Source: Promethearchaeia archaeon | Lineage (GTDB): Archaea; Asgardarchaeota; Lokiarchaeia; Sigyniarchaeales; SOKP01 | Length of the DNA stretch: 64,000 bases | NCBI GenBank assembly: GCA_029856045.1 | Contig: JAHQWG010000043.1 | Coordinates: forward strand, 55,153 to 119,152 | Direction: 5' to 3' | Part shown: positions 37,481 to 47,044 of the stretch, in pieces | How positions within the stretch are numbered: position 1 is the first letter of the stretch | Layout of the letters: every line of letters begins with the position of its first letter | Position numbers and translations under genes: made by a program | Notes under the pieces: model-generated | What the model saw: only the letters and a program-made list of their open reading frames with translations | Database searches by the model: none | What the model was told of the DNA's origin: nothing

Positions 37481-38608
37481 ATGAGTTCCAGAAAGAAAAA
37501 AAGAGATTATTATGATGTTTTGGGGATTAGCAAAGAGGCATCAGAAAATGATATAAAACTATCTTATAGAAGACTTGCTAAAAAATATCATCCTGATTTA
37601 AATAAGACGGATCCTAGTGCTGTAGAGAAATTTAAAGAAGTTCAAGAAGCATATGAAGTGTTATCAGATCCTCAAAAAAGAAACCAATATGATAGATTTG
37701 GGTTCGATGGTGTAAGTATAAACGTAGATGAAATTTTTTCTGGGGGAATTCCAGGAATTGACGAAATTTTTCGAAGTTTTTTTGGAGATGATTTTGGATT
37801 TGGAGGTTTTGGAAGTTTTGGAAGGAGAGGAAGAACAAGAGCATATCAAAAGAGAAGGGTAAGAGGTGGAGATATAGAAGATTCTATAGATATAACTTTC
37901 GAAGAATCAATATTTGGAAAAAAGAAAGAAATTACAATAGAAAGAATGGTTCCATGTGATGAATGTGAGGGAACTGGAGCAGAATCCCCTTCCAATGTTA
38001 AGGATTGCCCTCAATGTGGTGGAAGTGGGCAAATGACTTATAGAAGGCAAACTATAATGGGTACAATAATCCAGCAAGCAACTTGTTCAAAATGTGGTGG
38101 TGAAGGAAAAATCATCACAAAAAAATGTAAAGTTTGTAAAGGAGAAAAAGTTTTACCAGAATCTAAAAAAATAAAAATAACATTACCACCTGGAGTAGAG
38201 AATGGCATTCATTTAAAAGTTCAGGGAGCAGGGCATATTCCAACTCGAGATGCAATTCCAGGAGAACTCTATATTAAAATCAATGTAAAGGAGGAGAATA
38301 CATTTTATAAAAGAAATGACGATATTTATTCAGATGTAAAAGTTGATTTTATAACAGCAATTTTGGGAGATAAAATAAAAGTAAAAACATTTGATCATAA
38401 AAATAAGAATATAATTGAAGAAGATCTACGTATACCACCTGGAACACAATCTAATACCGAATTTCGATTTAAAAAAAGGGGTGTTCCACATTTATATGAT
38501 AGAGATCGTGGTGACCATTATATTCGAATAATCGTCGAGATTCCAAGAGTTATTTCTGAAAAACAAAAACAATTGCTCCAGAAATACAAAGAATTTGAGA
38601 AAAATTAA
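37481..38608 (+). CDS. dnaJ: Co-chaperone DnaJ (Hsp40, type I)
   Basis: The 375-residue type I Hsp40 has a J-domain (4-70, with the HPD in KKYHPDLNK), a Gly/Phe linker ([15 protein letters not shown]), four zinc-finger CxxCxGxG repeats ([24 protein letters not shown] and the atypical CKVCKGEK near 165-225) and the C-terminal substrate domain ([19 protein letters not shown]). The fourth repeat keeps its cysteines but lacks the last Gly. It works with DnaK (32890) and GrpE. The catalase and DUF454 genes separate it from dnaK. Confidence 0.95.
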   Translation: MSSRKKKRDYYDVLGISKEASENDIKLSYRRLAKKYHPDLNKTDPSAVEKFKEVQEAYEVLSDPQKRNQYDRFGFDGVSINVDEIFSGGIPGIDEIFRSFFGDDFGFGGFGSFGRRGRTRAYQKRRVRGGDIEDSIDITFEESIFGKKKEITIERMVPCDECEGTGAESPSNVKDCPQCGGSGQMTYRRQTIMGTIIQQATCSKCGGEGKIITKKCKVCKGEKVLPESKKIKITLPPGVENGIHLKVQGAGHIPTRDAIPGELYIKINVKEENTFYKRNDDIYSDVKVDFITAILGDKIKVKTFDHKNKNIIEEDLRIPPGTQSNTEFRFKKRGVPHLYDRDRGDHYIRIIVEIPRVISEKQKQLLQKYKEFEKN

Positions 38609-38769
38609 TAATTAAAAAATTAAAATAATTTCATTTCAATACTAATTTTTCATATAATAATTAGAATTTAATACATAAACAAATAATACATGTTAGAACT
38701 ATTCAATAAAATAGTTATAGAAAAAATATTAGAAATATAAAGATTATCTGTCTATTTTGTGGCTAATAA

Positions 38770-39765
38770 ATGGTTAAAAAAATAAAAAAAGTTGAAATTT
38801 TTATTGGCACTGATAATCTTGTTGATTATCATGTACCTATTGATAAAGAAATCATGGAATTACCCAGAATAAAAGGAGCTAATTTAGTAGGAGAACATGG
38901 ACTAGCTTTTTTTATTAATATTTATTACGACAATGAAAAATATATTTTATTATTTGATACAGGTTCGATAAACTGTACAGTATTAAATAATTTTACTCAA
39001 TTAAATCTTAATATCAATGAGATAAATGCTATTGCCATATCTCATGGACATTACGATCATACTGGGTGTTTAATAAAAATTTTAGAAGAAATTTCTGATT
39101 CTCAAAATCTTCAATTATATATACATCCAGATGCATTCTGTGAAAGATTTTTTAATCGAAATAAAGAAAATACTAAAAATAAATTATTGGGTAAGACAAG
39201 AAAAGAGATTAAAAGTCTTGAAGGTATTTTTTATCCTCAGAGAGTTGATTACAATTCAATTCTTAAATATATAAAAAAAGATAATCTTCATCTGACTGAT
39301 ATTACAACGGAAATTTTCCCAAATGTTCATGTTACGGGTGAAATCCCAAGAATTAATAATATTGAAATGGTTTCAGGTTTTTATTATTGGAAATCCTCAG
39401 AAAGAGAAGAATTTACGGAAGATGATGAAATTCTTGATGATCAAACGATTTTTATTGATTTGGGACAAGATAAAGGCTTAATAATAATTCTTGGTTGTAC
39501 TCATTCGGGATTAATAAATACTATAAATTTTATAAAAAACCAGTTTGAGAGAAAAATCTCTTGCATCATTGGAGGGATGCATTTAGTAAACGCTAGTGAA
39601 AAAAGGATAAATGAAACAATAGCCTATCTAAAAAAATTACAAATTGAAAACCCTAAATTAGTAATTGTTCCCTTGCACTGTTCTGGTATAAAATTTAAAG
39701 ATAAATTGAAGTTAGAATTAAGAAATGTTTATGATTTAGGTGTTGGAACTAAATTAACATTTTAA
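38770..39765 (+). CDS. Metallo-beta-lactamase-fold hydrolase, dihydropterin-ribofuranosyl-aminobenzene phosphate synthase-like
   Basis: The 331-residue protein has the two-metal motif ISHGHYDHTG near 95-104 and a later CTHSGLINTINFI with a third-site His near 239. This variant with CxHSG is typical of the archaeal MJ0301 family, annotated as 7,8-dihydropterin-6-yl-methyl-4-(beta-D-ribofuranosyl)aminobenzene-5'-phosphate synthase in tetrahydromethanopterin synthesis. Family naming is from memory and the true reaction is not certain. No other pterin gene is nearby. Confidence 0.7.
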   Translation: MVKKIKKVEIFIGTDNLVDYHVPIDKEIMELPRIKGANLVGEHGLAFFINIYYDNEKYILLFDTGSINCTVLNNFTQLNLNINEINAIAISHGHYDHTGCLIKILEEISDSQNLQLYIHPDAFCERFFNRNKENTKNKLLGKTRKEIKSLEGIFYPQRVDYNSILKYIKKDNLHLTDITTEIFPNVHVTGEIPRINNIEMVSGFYYWKSSEREEFTEDDEILDDQTIFIDLGQDKGLIIILGCTHSGLINTINFIKNQFERKISCIIGGMHLVNASEKRINETIAYLKKLQIENPKLVIVPLHCSGIKFKDKLKLELRNVYDLGVGTKLTF

Positions 39766-39960
39766 TCTTTAAATTAAAATAACCTAGAGTTTAATCTATT
39801 AAAAATTTCTAAAATTTTTTAAATTACATTGATTTTTATAACTTAACTCAATTTCAGTTTGAAATGAGAACAAATAATTGACGTTACTTATAGCTATTAT
39901 CGTTTTAAAGCAAAAAACATCTAAATTAACTAAAATGAGTAAATATCAATGGTGTGTTGA

Positions 39961-40527
39961 ATGTTATCTCAAGACTCTAAAACAAAAATTGTTAAGGAGT
40001 CAATAGTTGGTGAGATAATATCAATTACTGGTGATCTTTTTGCTGGAATAATAATGGTTTTCTTTATAATACCTTTTGAAAGTTTTTCTTATTTAATAAT
40101 TATGATTCCAGCACTATTAACGCTACGTGGAAATGTAAGTGGGACTTTCATTGCTCGAACAACAAGAGATTTATTTACTGGTGAATTATCCAAAACGCTA
40201 AAACCAATAAAACGTTGGCTTGAGAATATTGGAGCAACTTTATTCATATCACTTCTTGTTGGAGTCTTTATTGGAATTTTATCTCAGATTGTGAGTATTC
40301 TATTGGGAAATGAAATTTTTAATCTGTTTATTTTTCTGTCAATTCCATTGTTTACAATTCTGTTTGATCTAATTATATCTATTCCACTATCTTCATTTCT
40401 AAACATCTCTTGCTTTCGCTTTGGTTTAGATCCAAATAATCTTGTAAATCCAATAATGACATGCGTTGATGATTTTCTAACGGTTTTTGGCTTTCTTCTA
40501 TCTTTAATACTATTGGGGGTGCCTTAA
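39961..40527 (+). CDS. MgtE-type divalent cation transporter half, first subunit
   Basis: The 188-residue protein is the membrane domain of MgtE without its cytosolic CBS part. It has about five helices (near 16-50, 88-112, 118-145, 165-187), with the MgtE-like loop MIPALLTLRGNVSGTFIARTTRDL and the late FGLDPNNLVNPIMTCVDDFLT (the Asp-Pro motif near the ion path). The next gene starts on the base after this one's stop and codes for a homologous half, so the pore is probably a heterodimer. Such split halves are an archaeal form of the family. Ion (Mg or other divalent) is not fixed. Confidence 0.82.
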   Translation: MLSQDSKTKIVKESIVGEIISITGDLFAGIIMVFFIIPFESFSYLIIMIPALLTLRGNVSGTFIARTTRDLFTGELSKTLKPIKRWLENIGATLFISLLVGVFIGILSQIVSILLGNEIFNLFIFLSIPLFTILFDLIISIPLSSFLNISCFRFGLDPNNLVNPIMTCVDDFLTVFGFLLSLILLGVP

Positions 40528-41079
40528 ATGGAATATTTCAAGATGATTGTTAAAGAATCAATAATAATTGTCTTATTAACCTCTTTTTTAGGATTAATTT
40601 CTGGTATTTATTTATCTGATCAATATGATTTATTAAGCTCTATTCCTATTTTTATAATGGTTATACCACCATTAAATGCATGTATTGGTGATTTATCTAC
40701 AATTTTGATTTCTAAGTTCACTACATATCTATATATAGGATTAATTCCTCCTAAAATTCAAAAATCTGAAACATTAAGAAATAATTTTTTCGCATTATTA
40801 ATTACCGGAATTTTATCAGTATTATTTTTAAGTATAATAAGCATAATTATTAGTCCTCCAAATTCACTTTCAATTCTTAATCCATTTATTTATACTTTCA
40901 TTTTATTTATTACAATTATAGTTTTATTTACTGTATTTTTCATAATATGCTTCATAAGTGCAATTTTTTTATTCAAACATGGAAAAGACCCCAATAATAT
41001 TATGATTCCAACCTTAACTTCAACAGCAGATTTAATTACTCCAATTATCCTATTAATAATTCTACAAATATTTATATAG
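40528..41079 (+). CDS. MgtE-type divalent cation transporter half, second subunit
   Basis: The 183-residue partner has the same plan as the preceding protein: PPLNACIGDLSTILISKFTTYLY, then helices, and FKHGKDPNNIMIPTLTSTADLITP near 150-170. It begins immediately after the upstream stop, so translation is coupled. Together the two halves would supply the ten transmembrane helices of a normal MgtE dimer. The PhoU/TrkA-C protein that follows may gate them. Confidence 0.82.
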   Translation: MEYFKMIVKESIIIVLLTSFLGLISGIYLSDQYDLLSSIPIFIMVIPPLNACIGDLSTILISKFTTYLYIGLIPPKIQKSETLRNNFFALLITGILSVLFLSIISIIISPPNSLSILNPFIYTFILFITIIVLFTVFFIICFISAIFLFKHGKDPNNIMIPTLTSTADLITPIILLIILQIFI

Positions 41080-41118
41080 CAAAAATGAAAAATAATTTAT
41101 GAGGGATTAATAAAACAA

Positions 41119-42375
41119 ATGCCGAAACTAAAAAGATTTAAATATAAACCAATTTCACTCAAAGAAATATTAATTGAAATGAAAGAAAATTTAGATTTGA
41201 TGATAGATCTAGCTTATAGCGCTATACGGTTCCAAAGTAAAGAGATTGCTAATGAAGTCGTAAAAATTGAAGAAAGAATCCATGAATTAGTTTTTTTAAT
41301 CGATTTACAAGCAATGATGGCTCATCCAGGATTTCAGGATGCAAAAAGTATTGAACCAATAGTAAGAATAGGTTATGCTATAGATAAAATTTCTGATGCT
41401 CTTGCAGATATTGCTAAAGTTACCTTTATTAATGATGAAATTTGGGTTTTTACTCAATATCTATGGGGATTTATACCTGAACCTATAATTAAGGTAAGAA
41501 TTTCACCTGAATCAGAGATTGTTGGAAATTTAGTCGGAGAAATTAATTTTAGAGCAAATTTTGGGGTTGATTTAATTGCAATACGAAGAAAAAAACGATG
41601 GATTTATAATCCAATTGCAGAACAAAGAATTCTTGAAAATGACAGAATAATAGTTAGAGGAGAAATGCCATCCCTAGTACAAATTAAATCTTATTGTAAA
41701 GATGAAGCGCCGATATCTTTTAAATTTGAGGGTGATGAGAAAATTAGTTCATTTGATATAAAACAACCAGAAATTGAAGGAATTATGCCAAAAATAAAAA
41801 ATACATATATTCAGATGATTGATATTTCAGAAACTATGATACAACTCGCAATCTCAACAGCATTTTTTATTAACGAAGAAGTAGCAGAGGATGTTCTTGA
41901 AATGGAGGAAATTATGGATGGATTAAATATTATTTTTGAAAAACAAATATTAGAATTAGCTAAATTTGTACCAAATACAAGGGATATTGTTGGAATTTTA
42001 AGAATTGGTTTCTGTTGTGAATTAATATCAGATGCCGCATCTAACATTGCCGAAATGATAATTAAAGGTTTTAAACCTCATCCAATTTTAGTAAAAGCAA
42101 TAAAAGAAACCTCTGAAATTTTATTAAGAGAACAAGTCTCCTACCAATCTAGATTCAAAAATATCACACATGATGAAATGCTAGATAAATATCAATTAGG
42201 GGTTCATATTATCGCTGTAAAAAGGGGAAAAAATTGGATATATGATTATAAACGTGATTTTAGATTTGAAGTAGGAGATATATTAATAGGACTAGGTCCT
42301 AAAGAAACGATTATTGAATGGCACAAACTTGTTAATCCAGAGAGATGTCAGCTTTATTTTCAAAAAAAAAAATAG
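41119..42375 (+). CDS. PhoU/TrkA-C tandem regulatory protein of the MgtE-like transporter
   Basis: The 418 residues repeat one unit twice: a PhoU-like helical bundle (about 20-120, again about 225-335) followed by a TrkA C-terminal (RCK-C) domain (about 128-190 with LVGEINFRANFGVDLIAIRR; about 350-410 with YQLGVHIIAVKRGKNWIY). RCK-C domains bind small ligands or nucleotides and regulate ion flux. It lies 40 bases after the two MgtE halves and is probably their cytosolic regulator. Soluble, no membrane segment. Confidence 0.82.
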   Translation: MPKLKRFKYKPISLKEILIEMKENLDLMIDLAYSAIRFQSKEIANEVVKIEERIHELVFLIDLQAMMAHPGFQDAKSIEPIVRIGYAIDKISDALADIAKVTFINDEIWVFTQYLWGFIPEPIIKVRISPESEIVGNLVGEINFRANFGVDLIAIRRKKRWIYNPIAEQRILENDRIIVRGEMPSLVQIKSYCKDEAPISFKFEGDEKISSFDIKQPEIEGIMPKIKNTYIQMIDISETMIQLAISTAFFINEEVAEDVLEMEEIMDGLNIIFEKQILELAKFVPNTRDIVGILRIGFCCELISDAASNIAEMIIKGFKPHPILVKAIKETSEILLREQVSYQSRFKNITHDEMLDKYQLGVHIIAVKRGKNWIYDYKRDFRFEVGDILIGLGPKETIIEWHKLVNPERCQLYFQKKK

Positions 42376-42387
42376 AGGGAAATATTT

Positions 42388-42972
42388 ATGTCGAAAGATA
42401 TTAATAAACGTTTTAGTGATACAATGGCTGAGATTGCACAACAAATTAAAAAAATTTCAAGACTTGTAGATAAAGGTATAATTTTAGATTTAATAACTCT
42501 AATTCTTGATATACATAAAAATGATAATAGAATTTTTATATATGGAGCAGGACGTTCTGGTTTTATTGGTAGATGTTTTGCTCAAAGATTAATGCACTTA
42601 GGAATTAAGTCTTGTTTTATATCAGATGCTGTAACCCCTCAATACACAGAGAAAGATTTACTTATTATAATAAGTGGAAGTGGAGAAACCACAAGTTCTG
42701 TAGCATTAGCTTTGAAATCAAATAAAATTAGGGGTAAATTAGCTCTCTTTACGGCTAACCCGAATAGTATTATTGGAAAAATCTCAAATATTACCATAGA
42801 AATTAAAGGGAAAAGTAAAGATGTTGCTATGAGTGAAAAAAGTCTTGCTCCATATACAAGCCTTTTTGATATATCAACACTGTCTGTATTGGATTCAATT
42901 TGTGGAGCAATTTGTGGAAAATTAGGGGTAACTGAAGCTGATATTGATAAAAGACATGCGACATTAGAATAA
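42388..42972 (+). CDS. 6-phospho-3-hexuloisomerase (SIS domain)
   Basis: The 194-residue SIS-domain protein has IFIYGAGRSGFIGRCFAQRLMHLG near 47-71, then ISGSGETTSSVALAL near 96-110 and ALFTANPNS. The arrangement and length match the hexulose-6-phosphate isomerase (PHI) of the ribulose monophosphate pathway, which many archaea run backwards to make ribulose-5-phosphate and formaldehyde. The partner hexulose-6-phosphate synthase is not adjacent. AGAGGGA precedes the ATG. It follows the transporter genes closely but has no obvious link with them. Confidence 0.82.
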   Translation: MSKDINKRFSDTMAEIAQQIKKISRLVDKGIILDLITLILDIHKNDNRIFIYGAGRSGFIGRCFAQRLMHLGIKSCFISDAVTPQYTEKDLLIIISGSGETTSSVALALKSNKIRGKLALFTANPNSIIGKISNITIEIKGKSKDVAMSEKSLAPYTSLFDISTLSVLDSICGAICGKLGVTEADIDKRHATLE

Positions 42973-42981
42973 ATTTTTTTC

Positions 42982-43419
42982 TTAATTCGATGGCTTTTTG
43001 TTAATTAACTTATGGTTTTCTCCCGTATCATCTGAATTTTTATTCAAGGTAGAAGGACTGGAATAGATAAAATCTTTTGAATTTTGCGCAATAAAAATGT
43101 TATCAGACGAATCCAATTCGATTTCTGCTCTAAGTGGGTTATCGTTCCGTATATTAAATTTGATCGGGTCTTTTACCTGAATTACCTTAGCCATGCTTGA
43201 GATATACTTAATGAACGATAACGAATGAACCGATAAACACTGCTTATCTTTAGCAGCATAAATAACACAAACATCGATGTTCTCAGCACTCATTTCAAAG
43301 AGTTCTATTAGTTTCTTTAGCACATCTAAAGTAATTGTATTTCTTTCTTCAAGCTTATTTAATATTATTTTTCCGATGTCTCCACTTTTTTCATATAATA
43401 CAATATCTTCCAAAATCAA
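42982..43419 (-). CDS. Short protein with crotonase-like N-terminus and PCNA-like C-terminus
   Basis: The 145 residues look like two unrelated fragments. Residues 1-65 resemble the first strand-helix of enoyl-CoA hydratases (SGDIGKIILNKLEERNTITLD, compare v.iitLNrPe.rNai). Residues 66-115 resemble the last part of an archaeal sliding clamp: HSLSFIKYISSMAK then NDNPLRAEIELDSSDNIFIA (compare Y.ldYlkdmvKa ... dmPL..eFe). The tail is polar and disordered. Neither fragment is complete. It could be a chimera from rearrangement, or a genuine small PCNA-like protein with a new N-terminus. Function unknown. Confidence 0.4.
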   Translation of the reverse strand: MILEDIVLYEKSGDIGKIILNKLEERNTITLDVLKKLIELFEMSAENIDVCVIYAAKDKQCLSVHSLSFIKYISSMAKVIQVKDPIKFNIRNDNPLRAEIELDSSDNIFIAQNSKDFIYSSPSTLNKNSDDTGENHKLINKKPSN

Positions 43420-43486
43420 ACCCTCTTTTTTCTTAATGATTTATCCTCATAAAAAGTTTTTTAGAGAGAAAAAATAGGTCATAATT

Positions 43487-44983
43487 ATGGTGTTGGAAAA
43501 TTTAAAACCTAAAATTGTATGGGATATTTTTGAAAATATTATTGCTAAAACTCCGAGACCTTCTAAACATGAAGAAAAAATCCGTGAAGTGATAAAAGAT
43601 TTTATATTGGAATCTGGCAAAACAAATAATAATGATTTTCAGATTTATCAAGATGGAGTTGGAAATATCCTAATCAAAAAACCAGCGACATCCGGACAAG
43701 AGTCAATTCCATCAATAATGCTTCAAGCTCACCTCGACATGGTATGTGAAACAGATAAACCTGAAGGATTTGATTTTTTCAATAAAGGAATTCCAGTACG
43801 TATTCAGGAAAATAATGAATGGGTTTACGCAGATGGAACATCTCTAGGAGCTGATAATGGTATTGGCTTAGCATTTGCTTTAGCAATCCTAATTGATAAA
43901 TCGATAGATTCTCATGGACCCATTGAAGTATTATTTACTGTGAATGAAGAAGATGGGTTTGATGGAGCAACTCATCTAGATCCTAAAACTCTTAATATAA
44001 AAAGTAAATTGATGATTAATCTAGATGGAGGACCTGCCGAAGTAGTTGTAATTGGTTCTGTTTGTGGACGAGGGGTGAGATTTTCAAAAAAATTTAATTG
44101 GATTTCCCCTGAAGAAAGTAATGAGCTTCAATTTTTTGAACTTTCATGCCAAGGATTATTAAGTGGGCATTCGGGAGAAGATATTCATTTACCAAGAGCA
44201 AATGCAATTAAAATAGTAGGTAGAATATTATCAATTCTTGCCCAAGAAATGAAAATCTATATCTGTAAATGGCAAGGAGGCACTAAAGGAAATGTCATAC
44301 CTGCTAAATCTATAGCAAAATTTGGTATTGAATCAAAAGATCAAAAGGCATTTGAAGAATTAATTAAAAAAGAAATTGCATCGATTAAGGATTATTATGA
44401 AAAATTTGAGCCTAACCTAAAAATCGAATATAAACAATCTCTTCCAGACAATTATCTTTCAAAAGAAGGTTCACAAATATTATTATCTACCGCTCATTTA
44501 ATCCCTAATGGTGTTCTTAAAAAGTCTCACATTTATGAAGGATTTGTAGAAAGTTCGAACAATTTTGCTATTGTAGATACTGAAAAAAATGACGAAATTA
44601 TTTGGCTTTATCCGCGTAGTATATTAAGAAGTGAATTGGATTCTTTTGTTGTTTCAATGAAACAATTAGGGAAATTAGGGGGTTGGAAAGTGTTTTTAAG
44701 ACCTGTATTACCCGAGTGGTTACCTAATTTAGAATCTAAGTTCTTAAAATATGTTGTTAAGCAATATGAGAATCTTATAAAAAAACCGGTAATAACTAAT
44801 GTCATTCATGGTGGATTAGAGACTGGAATGATTAGCACTAGGATAAGTGGTCTTCAAATGGTTTCTCTAGGTCCAACAATCGAAGGCTTGCATTCGCCGA
44901 GTGAAAGATTAAAAATCTCTGATGTGGGATTAATATATAACCTTTTAAAATTAATTATTAAGGAGCTTAATGGTATAGCTTAA
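43487..44983 (+). CDS. pepD: Aminoacyl-histidine dipeptidase PepD-like (M20 peptidase)
   Basis: The 498-residue zinc peptidase of family M20 has the first metal motif QAHLDMVCE near 84-92, TSLGADNGIGLAFALA near 121-136, the catalytic Glu pair VNEEDGFDGA near 154-163, LDGG and the later lid and C-terminal motif VIHGGLETGMI with GPTIEGLHSPSERL. Segment order and length match PepD (Xaa-His dipeptidase). It digests dipeptides in the cytosol and supports peptide catabolism. GGTCATAATT before the ATG gives only a weak ribosome site. It is divergent from the crotonase/PCNA-like gene. Confidence 0.92.
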   Translation: MVLENLKPKIVWDIFENIIAKTPRPSKHEEKIREVIKDFILESGKTNNNDFQIYQDGVGNILIKKPATSGQESIPSIMLQAHLDMVCETDKPEGFDFFNKGIPVRIQENNEWVYADGTSLGADNGIGLAFALAILIDKSIDSHGPIEVLFTVNEEDGFDGATHLDPKTLNIKSKLMINLDGGPAEVVVIGSVCGRGVRFSKKFNWISPEESNELQFFELSCQGLLSGHSGEDIHLPRANAIKIVGRILSILAQEMKIYICKWQGGTKGNVIPAKSIAKFGIESKDQKAFEELIKKEIASIKDYYEKFEPNLKIEYKQSLPDNYLSKEGSQILLSTAHLIPNGVLKKSHIYEGFVESSNNFAIVDTEKNDEIIWLYPRSILRSELDSFVVSMKQLGKLGGWKVFLRPVLPEWLPNLESKFLKYVVKQYENLIKKPVITNVIHGGLETGMISTRISGLQMVSLGPTIEGLHSPSERLKISDVGLIYNLLKLIIKELNGIA

Positions 44984-45089
44984 ATAAAGAAGCTACTTTA
45001 TAATGGACCTTATAGATTAGTACTTAAAAATTTCAACCCACTATCACACATCAAACAAACCACTGTTTTTCCCTTTGATTTTACCTTAA

Positions 45090-45206
45090 CATATTTTCAG
45101 CTTTTTTATCTTAATGAAAGGTAAAGATCCAAGTAATTTTTGGTTAAAAACCGAAGATAATGGAAAAGGAAAAATTCTAAATTATCTATCTCCTCTTATT
45201 CTATAA
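45090..45206 (+). pseudogene. Possible relic of an MgtE C-terminus
   Basis: A short frame reads HIFSFFILMKGKDPSNF and then diverges to a stop at 45204. The segment FILMKGKDPSNF resembles the conserved FLFKHGKDPNN ending of the MgtE half-subunit at 40528. There is a stop just upstream and an in-frame ATG at 45114. It lies in the 3'-flank of selD on the other strand. It may be chance similarity; I give it low weight. Confidence 0.2.
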
Positions 45207-45261
45207 ACTACAAACAAATCTAATGTTCCAATTAGGGGCATGCGATAATAGAATTAGTTTT

Positions 45262-45340
45262 TAATGATGACACCACACAGGTGAGAAACTCAATAAGCAC
45301 CCACTTACAAGTGTTTAAGCTTATTTCATAGTCATCATTA
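45262..45340 (-). promoter_or_regulatory. Candidate SECIS element 3' of selD
   Basis: Starting one base after the selD stop, the transcript can fold into a nine-pair basal stem (AATGATGAC with GTCATCATT). Above it a second helix AATAAGC / GCTTATT is flanked by ATGA on the 5' side and TGAG on the 3' side, the arrangement of the eukaryotic SECIS quartet, with an apical loop containing TTAAAC. A small CACC/GGTG hairpin fills the third arm. Its position right after a Sec-containing gene makes a selenocysteine insertion element the best reading. Confidence 0.75.
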
Positions 45341-46366
45341 TTATTTTTTTGAAACCTCCTCAAATTCAATATTTTTGGAGAGTCTTACTAATCCTGGCTC
45401 TTTTTTATCAATTAACCCTACAACCCAATTATGTATATTATTACTTGATAGAAGGTTTGAGAATTCCTCAACATTGTCTGCATCAACCGAGAGAAGCATC
45501 CCCCCCGCAGTTTCTGAAGCCTCACATGAATCAAGGCGGTAATTGAAATCCTTGGCAAGTTCTTTTGCATATTTTATAATCGGAACTGTTTCAATTAACG
45601 CGGAAAGATTTGTACCCTCAAGCATTTCTCTAGTATGACCTGCAAGTCCAAAACCAGTTACATCGGTCATTGAATGAATAAATGAAAAATCATCATAGGA
45701 ATGTATTGTTTTTACAACATTTTGATTTGATGTAATCATTAATTCAATAGCATAATCGATTGAACTTTTTAACTCATTAGCCGAATAAAGTTCTAAGATT
45801 TCCGGAGTATTTTTTAATATTCTATAGGCAGCCATTACCGGTTGAAGTCCCGTAGGTTTAGTGATTATTAATTTATCACCTTCTCTTGGACCCTGTTTTC
45901 TGATGAGTTTATCTTTTTCCACAAATCCGGACGCTTCTCCACCAATAAGTGGCCATTCGCAGTAAATTGTATGCCCTCCTAACACTTTTGAGTTAATTTT
46001 TTTCATAAAATTGTTTATTCCATTCATAATTCCTTCAGCAACCTCCATGGGCATCATTGTATCCATTGCTAGGAAAACAAGCATTCCTTGTATCTCAGGT
46101 ACATTCATGGCAAAAATATCGTTTGTTACATTACATGCAGCGATTTCTCCCATAATCTCTGGCTCATCTGCAATAGGAGTAAATATATCTATATTTTGAA
46201 GCAATAATAAATTAGTATTAGGAACAGGAGTAATTGAACAATCTTCAGTAAGACCAGCTAAACCAACATTCTCTAATAACTCCTTCAATTTTTTCGGACC
46301 TAATTTGCATGATCAACCAAAAATTTTAACCTGTTGAGTTAATCGATACTCTTCTCTACTTTTCAA
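45341..46366 (-). CDS. selD: Selenophosphate synthetase SelD, itself a selenoprotein
   Basis: SelD makes selenophosphate from selenide and ATP, the donor for selenocysteine synthesis. Read from a TTG at 46366 (AGGAGGTTGAG just upstream) it has 341 residues, the expected length. UGA at 46313-46315 (codon 18) gives KIFGUSCKLGP, with Sec at the catalytic cysteine position of SelD. Further motifs are LLQNIDIFTPI, AACNVTNDIFAM, LGGHTIYCEWPLIGG and TDVTGFGLAGHTREML. Starting at the later ATG (46288) would lose the active site. It ends the cluster with TusA-like, DsrE-like and LysR genes, and its own SECIS follows. Confidence 0.95.
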
Positions 46367-46444
46367 CTCAACCTCCTTTTATTTTTTAAAATTATAATTA
46401 AAGATACATTAAAAATTTTTAAAAAAAACACTTTCTAAAACAAA

Positions 46445-46678
46445 TTAAGCTTTTTTTATGTAAATAGTAAATTTATACGGATCATTCACTTCTTGAAGAT
46501 CCAAAATGTCATGTCCTTCCTTCTCTAAAAATTCGACTATATTTTCTTTAGCTGGTAAAAAATCTCCAATAAGTTTCAATGTTTTTCCAGATCCCATAGG
46601 TTTTAATTTTTTTTTCGTTAAATATAAGGGCATGGGACATGATTTTCCTTCTACGTTTAATTCCTCATCCGAATCCAA
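46445..46678 (-). CDS. TusA/SirA-like protein (YedF N-terminal type)
   Basis: The 77-residue protein has the TusA signature GKSCPMPLYLTKKKL (CPxP near 14-17) and the fold's later strands (TLKLIGDFLPAKENIVEFLEKEGHDILDLQ). TusA proteins carry persulfide on the first Cys; YedF-type relatives are linked to selenium metabolism and normally include a C-terminal DsrE-like domain. Here the DsrE-like part is the separate gene 18 bases upstream. It is 78 bases before selD. A role in delivering or sensing selenium is likely by context. Confidence 0.85.
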   Translation of the reverse strand: MDSDEELNVEGKSCPMPLYLTKKKLKPMGSGKTLKLIGDFLPAKENIVEFLEKEGHDILDLQEVNDPYKFTIYIKKA

Positions 46679-46696
46679 TTTAATCCCTCCAATAAT

Positions 46697-47044
46697 TTAA
46701 AATGTGATATGATTTTCACTTTCACCCACTGCTTGAACAATCTCATGCATTCCAACAATCTTGGCGCCTTCAACTAAATGTTCTTGCTTAATCCCACGAG
46801 ATTTACAGCAAACTCCGCACACAATTACTTTCAATCCTTCTGAAATCGCACTTTCTAAATATTCTAAATGATTAGGGTATTCATTTGGATTTTGTTCTTT
46901 CAAACCAACATATATTCCATCTTGCATTAAAGTAAGTGTTACATCATTACCATCCAATATTGCAGTTAGTGCAAACCTAAGAGCAGTATATGGTTTTTCC
47001 CTTCCATAGGGTGATTCCATTATCATAACTGAAAATTTTCCCAT
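46697..47044 (-). CDS. DsrE/DsrF-like protein
   Basis: The 115 residues match the DsrE fold: FSVMIMESPYGREKPYTALRFALTAI near 4-29, VTLTLMQDGIYVGLK, and VIVCGVCCKSRGIKQEHLVEGAKIVG with the redox/persulfide cysteines near 75-79. Members relay sulfur or selenium. It is translated 18 bases before the TusA-like gene. The TusA plus DsrE pair has the composition of YedF, split into two. Start ATG 47044. Confidence 0.82.
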   Translation of the reverse strand: MGKFSVMIMESPYGREKPYTALRFALTAILDGNDVTLTLMQDGIYVGLKEQNPNEYPNHLEYLESAISEGLKVIVCGVCCKSRGIKQEHLVEGAKIVGMHEIVQAVGESENHITF

